Positions 31,729 to 39,139 of a stretch of 64,000 nt of DNA are shown here, piece after piece (position 1 is the stretch's first letter; the number at the start of each line of letters is the position of its first letter). The notes under the pieces were generated by a model. That model was not told the DNA's origin. It saw nothing but the letters and a program-made list of their open reading frames with translations, and did not search any database. This DNA comes from Myxococcales bacterium (GTDB taxonomy: Bacteria; Myxococcota; Myxococcia; Myxococcales; Myxococcaceae): NCBI GenBank assembly GCA_020846875.1, contig JADLDB010000113.1:1-64000 (forward strand). The letters are read 5' to 3'. A program made the translations under genes and the position numbers.

Positions 31729-33555
31729 TCACCAGCCGCACTTCTGGCCCTGGTTCTGCTGCTTGAGCCAGGTCTGCAGGGGCGCGAAGTACTCGGTGAG
31801 GGCGGAGGCGTCGAGCTGCCGCTGGCCGGTGAGGGCTTCGAGCGCGTCGGGCCAGGGTTTGGAGGCGCCGAGCTCCAGCATGGCCTTGAGCTTCGCGCCG
31901 GCGGCCTTGTTCCCGTAGATGCTACAGGTGTGCAGGGGGCCCTGGTGGCCGGCGGCCTTGCACAGGGCGCGGTGGAACTGGAACTGGAGGATCCGCGCGA
32001 GGAAGTAGCGCATGTACGGCACGTTGGCGGGAATGTGGTACTTGGCGCCGGGATCGAAGTACTCCTCGCCGCGCGCGCCGCCGGCTGGGGCGATGCCTTG
32101 GTACTTGAGGCGCAGCGCCCACCAGTGCGCGTTGTACTGGGCCGGCTTCACCTTCCCGCTGAAGACGTCCCACCGCCACTGATCGATCATCCGCCCGAAG
32201 GGAAGGAAGGCCACCTTCTCCAGCGCGTCCTTCATCTGCACGTTGATGAGGCCCTTGTCGTCTCTTGGCAGCTGATCGAGCAGCTTGAGCTGCTTCAGGT
32301 ACTCCGGGGTGATCGACAGGGTGAGCGCGTCGCCGATCGCCTCGTGGAAGCCGTCGTTGGCCCCCGCCTGAAAGAGGACCGGCTTCGTGTAGTAGTTCAT
32401 GAAGTAGTAGTCGTGCCCGAGCTCGTGGTGGACGGTGATCAGGTCCTCCTCGTCGATCTTGATGCACATCTTGATGCGCAGATCGTTGGAGTAGGTCACG
32501 TCCCACGCCGACGCGTGGCACACCACGTCGCGATCCTGGGGCTTGGTGAACTGGCTGCGCTTCCAGAAGGAAGGCGGCAGCTTGTCGAGGCCGAGGCTGA
32601 CGAAGAAGTTCTCCCCCAGCTCCACCAACTTCTGCGGGGTGTACTTGAGCGCCTTGAGCTTCCTGGTCACGTCCAGGCTGGGCTGGCCCCGGTACGGCTC
32701 GACCAGCGGGTAGACGTTGGGCCACTCCTGCGCCCACATGTTCCCCAGCAGGTGCGCGGGCAAGGGGCCCGAGGCCGACACCTTCTCGGGGCCGTACTTC
32801 TTCGACAGCTTGCCGCGGACGTAGCAGTGCAGATCCTCGTAGAGCGGCTTGACCTGGCTCCACAGGCGGTCCGTCTCCTTCTCGAAGTCGGCGGGGCTCA
32901 TGTCGTAGGCGCTGCGCCACAGCTCGCCCAGGTCGCCGGCGCCGAACTCCTTCGCGCCTTCGTTGGACAGCTGCACCAGCCGCTCGTACAGCGGCCGCAT
33001 CTCCTTCGAGGTCTCGTGCCAGCCGGCCCAGGCCTCGAGCTGCGCCTCGTAGGTGCCGCCCTTGGCCAGCACGTCGGAGAGCTGCTGAAGCGTCTTGCAC
33101 TGCTTCTTGTCGGCCTCGGCGTCGACGCCCGAGGTGTAGCCTTGACCGCACCACTTGCCCTTCCCGTAGAGGCCTTCCAGCTTGGCGGCCAGGGCGGCCA
33201 GCTCGGCGCGCTTGGCGGGATCCGACGGGGCCGGCAGCGGCGTGGAGACACGGAGGAGGTACAGCATTCGCTCGGTCTCGGGATCCAGCTTGAGGCCCTT
33301 GAAGCGCAGCGAGTCCTTGATCGCCTGGGTGGTGTAGCCCATCAGCTCTTCGTTCATCGCCGCGGCGTTCCGCTCGGTGTCGTCGGTGATGTAGGTGGAC
33401 TTGATCCACTCCGCAGTGGAGGCCCGCACGTAGAGGCGCCGCAGCTCGGCGTCGAGCTTCCTGGTGAAGGCCTGCGCCTCGGCGGGAGTGGGCGCGTTGC
33501 GGGGAGGGACCTGGGCCAGCAGGGCGCCGGCGACCAGCAGAGCTGAGAGGTGCAT
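31729..33555 (-). CDS. M2-family dipeptidyl carboxypeptidase (ACE homologue)
   Basis: 608 residues, the size of a single ACE domain. MHLSALLVAGALLAQ is a signal peptide. The zinc site is VHHELGHDYYF (H377, E378, H381) and FHEAIGD gives the third ligand E405, exactly 24 residues after the second His as in human ACE (H387/E411). Other ACE-like stretches include ASAWDVTYSNDLRIKMC. Family knowledge: M2 enzymes remove C-terminal dipeptides; bacterial members are secreted and of uncertain role. It starts nine bases after the kinase gene stop and probably belongs to the accA-cmk-kinase run. The C-terminal Cys-rich end (QKCGW) is unusual. Confidence 0.9.
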   Translation of the reverse strand: MHLSALLVAGALLAQVPPRNAPTPAEAQAFTRKLDAELRRLYVRASTAEWIKSTYITDDTERNAAAMNEELMGYTTQAIKDSLRFKGLKLDPETERMLYLLRVSTPLPAPSDPAKRAELAALAAKLEGLYGKGKWCGQGYTSGVDAEADKKQCKTLQQLSDVLAKGGTYEAQLEAWAGWHETSKEMRPLYERLVQLSNEGAKEFGAGDLGELWRSAYDMSPADFEKETDRLWSQVKPLYEDLHCYVRGKLSKKYGPEKVSASGPLPAHLLGNMWAQEWPNVYPLVEPYRGQPSLDVTRKLKALKYTPQKLVELGENFFVSLGLDKLPPSFWKRSQFTKPQDRDVVCHASAWDVTYSNDLRIKMCIKIDEEDLITVHHELGHDYYFMNYYTKPVLFQAGANDGFHEAIGDALTLSITPEYLKQLKLLDQLPRDDKGLINVQMKDALEKVAFLPFGRMIDQWRWDVFSGKVKPAQYNAHWWALRLKYQGIAPAGGARGEEYFDPGAKYHIPANVPYMRYFLARILQFQFHRALCKAAGHQGPLHTCSIYGNKAAGAKLKAMLELGASKPWPDALEALTGQRQLDASALTEYFAPLQTWLKQQNQGQKCGW

Positions 33556-33564
33556 GCGCCGCCT

Positions 33565-35226
33565 TTAAGGCAGCTTTTCCAGCGAGTCGAGCGCGACGAC
33601 CACGTTCGACTCTTCGCCCGGCTTCACCTCCAGGGTGAGCAGGCGGGTGGTGCCGTCTGGCTCCTTGAGCTGAAGGGAGTGCACCCCCGAGGGGACCCAG
33701 GCGGTGGCCGGGGTGGTGCCCAGCGACTGGCCGTTGAAGCGCACGTCGGCCGGGCGATCGCTCTGGATGGTGAGCCGCCCCAGCGCCGCGCTGGCCGTCG
33801 GCTGGGGCTGCAGGCGCTTGATCAGCAGGGCCCCGCCCACGCCGCCCAGGGCCACCGCCCCCAGCCCGGCGATGATCAACGGGAGCCGCGAAGGCCGGGC
33901 GCCGCCGGGCCGCTTCACGCGCGCGCGCCTGGGATCGGTGGGCAGCTCGGCTACGTCGCTGGGCACCGGCGCGAGCGGCCGCTTGCTGCCCTGGATGATC
34001 CGCGTCTTCTCCGGTTGATCTTCGACGTCGGAGAAGAGCTGATCGGCGGTCAGCTTCTGCTGCGGCTTGGGCGTCACCGGGCGGGTGTCGGTGACGGGCT
34101 CCTGGAAGGGATCGGTGGGCGGCGCCGGCCGCGGGCGACTCACCAGCGGGCCCTGGTTCACCACGGTCCGGGCCTCCACCTCACCGTCATTCAGGTTGGG
34201 AGAGGACGGCCGGTACACCTGGGTGCGGCCCTCGGGGAACGGGGGGGCGGTGCCGGGCATGCGGGCCAGCAGCTTGTCGATGTCCTTCTGGCGGCTGGCG
34301 AACTGCTGGCGGGCCAGTTCCGCGCAGCGCTCCCTGGTCCAGGTGGTGGAGCCGGCGGCCAGCGAGAGATCGCGGACGAACTCGGTGGCCGACTGGTAGC
34401 GCTTGTCGATGCGGCGATCGAGGGCATGCAGCACCACCGCGTCGAGCGCCTTGGGGACGCGCCGGTTCACCTTCGACGGCGGGGGGATCTCCTCCTCGTA
34501 CACCGCCGCCATCTCCTGGGCCGGGTTGCCGCGGTGGAACAGCCGCTGCCCGGTGAGCAGCTCGTGGGAGATGATCCCCAGCGAGAAGAGATCGGTGCGG
34601 GGATCGAGCTCCTTGCCGATCGCCTGCTCGGGCGACATGTACGCGGTGGTGCCGCGCACCATGCCCACCTGGGTGCGGCGCTCGGAGCCCTTCACCCGGG
34701 CGATGCCGAAGTCGAGCATCTTGATGCTGCCGTCGAAGTCGACCATCACGTTCCGCGGGGTGACGTCGCGGTGGATGATCGGCACCGGCTCGCCGCGGGA
34801 ATTCTTATGGGTGTGCGCGTGCCCCAGGCCCTGCGCAGCCTCGCGGATCGCCGCCAGCGCGAAGCCCAACGGCACCGCCTCCTGCCGCTGCTTGTAGGCG
34901 TCCACCACCTCTTCCAGGTTGGCGCCGGCGATGAACTCGATCACCAGCAGCACCTCGTCGTGCTCGACCTCCAGATCGAGCACCTGCGCCACGTTGGGGT
35001 GGCTCAAGGTGGCGGTCAGCTTGGCCTCGTCGATCAGCATCTGCAGCGCGGCGGGATCCTCGCGCTGCTCCGAGAGGATGCGCTTCAACACCACCGCTCG
35101 GCCGGTGAACGGACCCGATCGAGGGAAGGCGAGGAAGATCTCGGCCATCCCGCCGACTGCGAGCCGGCACAGCACCTCGTACTTGCCGAAGCGCCGCCCG
35201 GTGAACTCGTCCGTCGCCAGCTTCAT
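33565..35226 (-). CDS. Hanks-type Ser/Thr protein kinase with C-terminal membrane anchor and PEGA-like domain
   Basis: 553 residues. Kinase domain at about 16-290: glycine loop LAVGGMAEIFLA, K48 in VVLKRI, E67 region, catalytic loop HRDVTPRN (152-159), DFG (172-174), SPE in place of APE (198-200). The usual Lys of HRDLKxxN is Thr, a variant frequent in myxobacterial kinases. A Pro/Thr-rich cytoplasmic linker (about 320-440) carries possible autophosphorylation sites. A membrane helix (LPLIIAGLGAVALGGVGG) is followed by a periplasmic PEGA-like domain (GRLTIQSDRPADVRFNGQSL). Its partners are unknown. It lies between cmk and the ACE homologue in one transcription unit. Confidence 0.9.
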   Translation of the reverse strand: MKLATDEFTGRRFGKYEVLCRLAVGGMAEIFLAFPRSGPFTGRAVVLKRILSEQREDPAALQMLIDEAKLTATLSHPNVAQVLDLEVEHDEVLLVIEFIAGANLEEVVDAYKQRQEAVPLGFALAAIREAAQGLGHAHTHKNSRGEPVPIIHRDVTPRNVMVDFDGSIKMLDFGIARVKGSERRTQVGMVRGTTAYMSPEQAIGKELDPRTDLFSLGIISHELLTGQRLFHRGNPAQEMAAVYEEEIPPPSKVNRRVPKALDAVVLHALDRRIDKRYQSATEFVRDLSLAAGSTTWTRERCAELARQQFASRQKDIDKLLARMPGTAPPFPEGRTQVYRPSSPNLNDGEVEARTVVNQGPLVSRPRPAPPTDPFQEPVTDTRPVTPKPQQKLTADQLFSDVEDQPEKTRIIQGSKRPLAPVPSDVAELPTDPRRARVKRPGGARPSRLPLIIAGLGAVALGGVGGALLIKRLQPQPTASAALGRLTIQSDRPADVRFNGQSLGTTPATAWVPSGVHSLQLKEPDGTTRLLTLEVKPGEESNVVVALDSLEKLP

Positions 35227-35272
35227 TGATCGACAGGCACTCTAAGACGCGGCAAGGAGGTGCGGAAGAATC

Positions 35273-35956
35273 TCACCGGGGTCTGCGGGCCTCCACCAGG
35301 GACTCGATCTGGTGCACCACCTCGGAGAGGGGGAGCTGGGTGGAGTCGATGCGCACCGCGTCGTCGGCGGGCTTCAAGGGGGCCACCTCGCGCTCGCTGT
35401 CTTCCTTGTCCCGGCGGTTCTGCTCGGCCAGCACCTCGCCGACGGGCTTCTCGTGGCCCTTCTGGAAGAGCTCCTCGTAGCGCCGCTTCGCGCGGATGGT
35501 GGGATCGGCGAAGAGGAAGACCTTCAGGTCCGCGTCGGGAAAGACGACGGTGCCGATGTCGCGGCCTTCGAGGATCGCGCCCTGCTCCGCCGCCAGCGCC
35601 AGGCGGCGCTGCAGTTCGAGCAGCCCGTCGCGGACCACCGGCCGGCTGGACACCTGGCTGGCGGCGAGCGAGTTCTCCGGGGTGCGGATCTCCTCGGACA
35701 CGTCGGCGCCGTCGAGGAAGACGTGGTTCTTCTCTTCGTCCATCAGGAAGCGCACCTCGAGGCCGTGCAGCACGCGGGCGAGGCCCGCTGGATCGTCGAA
35801 GGCCACCTTCATGCGCCGGGCCTTGAGCGCCACGCACCGGTAGATGGCGCCGGTGTCCACCAGGGTGAAGCCCAGGCGCAGGGCGAGGATCTTCGAGACG
35901 GTGGACTTGCCGGCGCCGGCGGGTCCGTCGATGGCGACGATCACCGGGCGCGCCAC
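35273..35956 (-). CDS. cmk: Cytidylate kinase
   Basis: 227 residues, normal length. Walker A is GPAGAGKST (11-19), with DTGAIYR and GRDIGTVVFPDADLKVFLFA as further family motifs. It phosphorylates (d)CMP to (d)CDP in pyrimidine nucleotide recycling in the cytoplasm. It starts at GTG 35956, one base after the accA stop, with GGGGAAG about eight bases upstream. It forms an operon with accA upstream and probably with the kinase downstream (46-base gap). Confidence 0.95.
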   Translation of the reverse strand: MARPVIVAIDGPAGAGKSTVSKILALRLGFTLVDTGAIYRCVALKARRMKVAFDDPAGLARVLHGLEVRFLMDEEKNHVFLDGADVSEEIRTPENSLAASQVSSRPVVRDGLLELQRRLALAAEQGAILEGRDIGTVVFPDADLKVFLFADPTIRAKRRYEELFQKGHEKPVGEVLAEQNRRDKEDSEREVAPLKPADDAVRIDSTQLPLSEVVHQIESLVEARRPR

Positions 35957-35957
35957 G

Positions 35958-36917
35958 TCACTTCCCCAGGAAGGCGCCCAACGCGCGGAACTTGGCGTAC
36001 CGATCGTCGATGAGGCCGCGGGCGGACAGGGCCTTGAGCTGGGCGAAGTGGCGCGCGAGGGCCTCCTTCACCCTCTCGGCGGCGGCGGGAGGATCGCGGT
36101 GCGCCCCGCCGCGCGGCTCGGGGATCACCTCGTCCACCACCTTGAGCTCCTTCAAGTCCCGCGCGGTCAGCTTGAGGGCCTCGGCGGCGCGGTCGGCGTG
36201 CTTGGCGTCGCGGAAGAGGATGGAGGCGCAGCCTTCCGGGCTGATCACGCTGTAGATGGAGTACTCGAGCATCAGCACGCGGTTGCCCACGCCGATGGCC
36301 AGCGCCCCGCCGGAGCCGCCTTCGCCGATGACGGTGCTCAGCACCGGCACGGGGAGGCCGGCCATCACCTCGAGGTTGACGGCGATCGCCTCGGCCTGGC
36401 CGCGCTCCTCGGCGCCGAGGCCGGGGTAGGCGCCGGGGGTGTCGACGAAGGTGAAGATGGGCCGCTGGAAGCGCGCGGCCAGCTCCATCAACCGCCGGGC
36501 CTTGCGGTAGCCCTCGGGGCGGGGCATGCCGAAGTTGCGCAGCATGTTCTCTTTGGTGCTGCGCCCCTTCTGGTGGCCCAGCACCATCACCGGCTCGCCG
36601 TTGAAGCGGGCGAAGCCGCCGACGATCGACGGGTCCTCAGAGAAGTGGCGATCGCCGGCCAGCTCGCAGAAGTCGGTGAAGAGCGTCGAGAGGTAGTCCG
36701 AGAAGCAGGGCCGCGCGGTGTGCCGGGAGAGCTGCACCACCTGCCAGCGGGAGAGCTCGGAGAAGACCTCTTCCTGCAGCCGGCGGGCCTTCTTCTCCAG
36801 GCGGCCGATCTCTGCGGACATGTCCACGCTGGACAGGGACTTGAGCTCGTCGATCTTCTTCTCGAGCTCGAGGATGGGGCGCTCGAACTCCAGGGCGTAG
36901 GACAGGTTGATGGCCAT
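35958..36917 (-). CDS. accA: Acetyl-CoA carboxylase carboxyltransferase subunit alpha
   Basis: 319 residues, typical length. The N-terminal helical segment (LEFERPILELEKKIDEL) and the crotonase-like core with VDTPGAYPGLGAEERGQ and GEGGSGGALAIGVGN are characteristic. AccA and AccD transfer the carboxyl group from biotin to acetyl-CoA, the first step of fatty acid synthesis. It is the first gene of the accA-cmk-kinase-peptidase run on this strand. Upstream lies a divergent small lipoprotein gene. I see no accD in the window. Confidence 0.97.
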   Translation of the reverse strand: MAINLSYALEFERPILELEKKIDELKSLSSVDMSAEIGRLEKKARRLQEEVFSELSRWQVVQLSRHTARPCFSDYLSTLFTDFCELAGDRHFSEDPSIVGGFARFNGEPVMVLGHQKGRSTKENMLRNFGMPRPEGYRKARRLMELAARFQRPIFTFVDTPGAYPGLGAEERGQAEAIAVNLEVMAGLPVPVLSTVIGEGGSGGALAIGVGNRVLMLEYSIYSVISPEGCASILFRDAKHADRAAEALKLTARDLKELKVVDEVIPEPRGGAHRDPPAAAERVKEALARHFAQLKALSARGLIDDRYAKFRALGAFLGK

Positions 36918-37074
36918 CGAGCAGGGGTGTCGTCGACGGCGGGAATCCGGTCAAGGCCAAAGCGCCGTCGCCAGGGCCACTGGGAGCCCGGTGAGATCTG
37001 CCGCGACGACGGCAGCCTGGCGCGACGGCAGTCCCCCGTGTCGTCGTGCTCCTCGTTGGCGTACGGTGCACGCC

Positions 37075-37500
37075 ATGAAGCCGCTCGCCTTCGCCGCCGC
37101 GTTCCTCGCCGGGCTCGCGCTCGCCTCCTGCACCAACGCCGCGCCGTGCTCGGTCTGCCCTCCCCTCGCCGGCACCTACGCCGTCTCCTGGAAGCGCGCC
37201 CTGCAGGTCTCCGAGGGCTGCCCCCTCACCGGGCCGCAGCCGGTCACCCTGACCTTCTCCCAGGCCGGATCGACCGCCTCCACCCTCGTCAACGGGATCG
37301 AGCTGCAGGGGAGCGTCTACGACACCTACGACTTCTCGCTGTCGGGGACGGGCGTCGTCGGAGGGTATGCGCTGCGGGGCACCGTCATCCCCACCGACGC
37401 CGCCACCGACGCAGGCGTGCGCGTCATCGGGAACCTCACCTCGCGCACCGAGAATTGCGAGCTGCGGGAGGACTACGCCGGCGACAAGATCTCGAATTAG
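37075..37500 (+). CDS. Small lipoprotein of unknown function
   Basis: 141 residues from ATG 37075, which starts MKPLAFAAAFLAGLALASC, a lipoprotein signal with lipobox LASC. An in-frame start further up at 36907 would overlap accA and put 56 basic residues before the signal, so it is rejected. The mature part has four more Cys residues (APCSVCPP, EGCP, NCEL), likely disulfides, and a beta-rich pattern (QPVTLTFSQAG, FSLSGTGVVGGYALRG). No family recognised. It is divergent from accA and ends at a strong bidirectional hairpin. Confidence 0.75.
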   Translation: MKPLAFAAAFLAGLALASCTNAAPCSVCPPLAGTYAVSWKRALQVSEGCPLTGPQPVTLTFSQAGSTASTLVNGIELQGSVYDTYDFSLSGTGVVGGYALRGTVIPTDAATDAGVRVIGNLTSRTENCELREDYAGDKISN

Positions 37501-37502
37501 GG

Positions 37503-37536
37503 GTGCTGCCCCCTCCCCCATGGGGGAGAGGAGCAC
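37503..37536. terminator. Bidirectional terminator between convergent genes
   Basis: A long stem-loop: outer GTGCT/AGCAC (37503-37507 and 37532-37536) and an inner perfect palindrome CTCCCCCATGGGGGAG (37513-37528). It sits exactly between the stop of the lipoprotein (37500) and the stop of the convergent small basic protein (37541). Moderate T content follows in the plus direction. Confidence 0.6.
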
Positions 37537-37540
37537 TTCG

Positions 37541-37666
37541 CTACTTCTTCGCCTTCTTCCCCGCGCCCGCCGTCTTCTCTGCCGCCTTCTTCCGCTCGCG
37601 GCGCTTCTTCCACTTCAGGCGGATCGTGTGGCGAACCCGGCGGTGCTTCGACTTGCTCTTGGCCAT
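37541..37666 (-). CDS. Small highly basic protein, 41 residues
   Basis: ATG 37666 has AAGGA six bases upstream. MAKSKSKHRRVRHTIRLKWK then a Lys/Arg/Ala tail: 20 of 41 residues are Lys or Arg, with only two Glu. A longer frame start at 37747 is rejected because it lacks a ribosome site. No membrane segment. The composition suggests binding to RNA, DNA or ribosomes, similar in style to small ribosome-associated proteins, but I cannot assign a family. It ends at the bidirectional hairpin and its promoter should lie in 37667-37750. Confidence 0.7.
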   Translation of the reverse strand: MAKSKSKHRRVRHTIRLKWKKRRERKKAAEKTAGAGKKAKK

Positions 37667-37751
37667 GTCTTCCTTGCTCCTTCGAGAGTGAGTGCCGACA
37701 AACGCGGGCCGCCTCGTAGCGGAAAAATCCCCCGCCGTCGTCAGCAATCCT

Positions 37752-39032
37752 TCAGTCGTCCTTCGGCGGCTTCGCCGGGTACGGCATGCCCTCCGCGCTC
37801 CGCTTCCTCGACGGCGCCGCCGGATCCAGATCGAAGGCGATCTGCCGGTCGTCCTCCACGAGCGGCTCCGTCCCCGCGGGCACCGCCGGCTGCTGCGGCT
37901 CCTTCTTCACGCTGGCGAAGATCGGCCGCGTGGCGTCCACGAAGCGCCGCACCTCGTCCAGCGGCAACGCCGGCACCCAGTTCCCGTGCACCCCGTCCAT
38001 CCGCGTCGCCATGCACATGGAGTTGAGGATCGCCTCCTCCGTCGCCTCCATCACCGCCTCGTAGAGCGGGTCCAGTCGCTGATCGAGGAGCAGCTTCATC
38101 TTGTAGACCATCTTCTTCGTCCGCCGCGGCACCACGTTCGCCGTGGAGAAGCCGACGATGATCTCCCCCGAGCCATGCGCCGCGTAGCTGCCTACCCGCC
38201 CGATGCCCAACGACACCCGCTTGCACAGCCGGTGGATCTGGTGCGGCAGCAGCGGCGCGTCGGTCGCCACCACCGCGATGATCGAGCCATACGCGATCCG
38301 CCGCCGGGACAGGTCGCGGAACTTCTCCGCCAGCACCTCGCCCACCGGCATCCCCGCCACCCGCAGGTTGTGCATCTTCCCGAAGTTGGACATCACCAGC
38401 ACGCCCAGCGTGTAGCCGCCGAAGACCTGCGGCAGCTTCCGCGAGGACGTGCCGATCCCCGCCTTGAAGTCGCATGTGATCATCCCCGTGCCGCCGCCCA
38501 CGCAGCCTTCCGCCACCGGCCCGGTCCGCGCCGCCGTCAAGGCCGCCCGCACGTGCTCGTCCTTCACGTGCTGCCCGGAGATGTCGTTCAAGTAGCTGTC
38601 GTCGCACTCGCCCACGACGGGGATGATCACGTCGTGCTCGTCGCCGATGCCCGGGTACTTCTCCACCATGTACCTGGCCAGCGCGTCCGACACCGCGCCC
38701 ACCGCCATGGTGTTGGTGAGGAGGATCGGCGTCTCCAAAAGCCCCCACTCCACCACCTGCGTCAGCCCCGCCACCTCGCCCGCGCCGTTGAGCACGAAGG
38801 CCCCGCCCGCCAGCCGATCCATGAAGACGTTCCCCTCGTTGGGGATGATCGCCGTGACGCCGGTGCGCACCGGACCCTTGCCCTTCACCAGCGGGCCCGC
38901 CTCCCCGCGGACGATGGTGGAGTGCCCCACCAGCACGCCTTCCACGTCGGTGATCGCGTTGTACCTGCCCGGCTTGAAGCGGCCGAGAGGGAGGTCGAGA
39001 TCGCGAGCGCGGACGCGCTTCTCGGTGCTCAT
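37752..39032 (-). CDS. DmpA-type aminopeptidase (family S58, P1)
   Basis: 426 residues. The fold family self-cleaves at a Gly-Ser bond to make an N-terminal nucleophile; here YGSIIAVVATDAP places the pair at G249-S250, the same numbering as in Ochrobactrum DmpA. Upstream motifs include VAEGCVGGGTGM and LGVLVMSNFG. Predicted reaction: release of N-terminal D- or L-amino acids, or beta-amino acids, from small peptides. It has no signal peptide, so is probably cytoplasmic. The C-terminal 60 residues are a Pro/Lys-rich tail. It lies 107 bases after the tandem ATP-grasp gene; that gap holds a 14-base palindrome. Confidence 0.9.
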   Translation of the reverse strand: MSTEKRVRARDLDLPLGRFKPGRYNAITDVEGVLVGHSTIVRGEAGPLVKGKGPVRTGVTAIIPNEGNVFMDRLAGGAFVLNGAGEVAGLTQVVEWGLLETPILLTNTMAVGAVSDALARYMVEKYPGIGDEHDVIIPVVGECDDSYLNDISGQHVKDEHVRAALTAARTGPVAEGCVGGGTGMITCDFKAGIGTSSRKLPQVFGGYTLGVLVMSNFGKMHNLRVAGMPVGEVLAEKFRDLSRRRIAYGSIIAVVATDAPLLPHQIHRLCKRVSLGIGRVGSYAAHGSGEIIVGFSTANVVPRRTKKMVYKMKLLLDQRLDPLYEAVMEATEEAILNSMCMATRMDGVHGNWVPALPLDEVRRFVDATRPIFASVKKEPQQPAVPAGTEPLVEDDRQIAFDLDPAAPSRKRSAEGMPYPAKPPKDD

Positions 39033-39082
39033 GCCCGTGACCTACCACGCCCGCCTGCCACCTCAACGCTCGCGTCGGAGCC

Positions 39083-39096
39083 CCTCGTCGACGAGG
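39083..39096. repeat. 14-base perfect palindrome upstream of the DmpA-type gene
   Basis: CCTCGTCGACGAGG is self-complementary over 14 bases and lies 50 bases before the aminopeptidase start and 44 after the ATP-grasp stop. It may be an operator for a dimeric regulator or chance in GC-rich DNA. Confidence 0.3.
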
Positions 39097-39139
39097 ATGG
39101 CCCCGACGCGGTGCCGCACACGGGGAAGAAGCGGTGACG

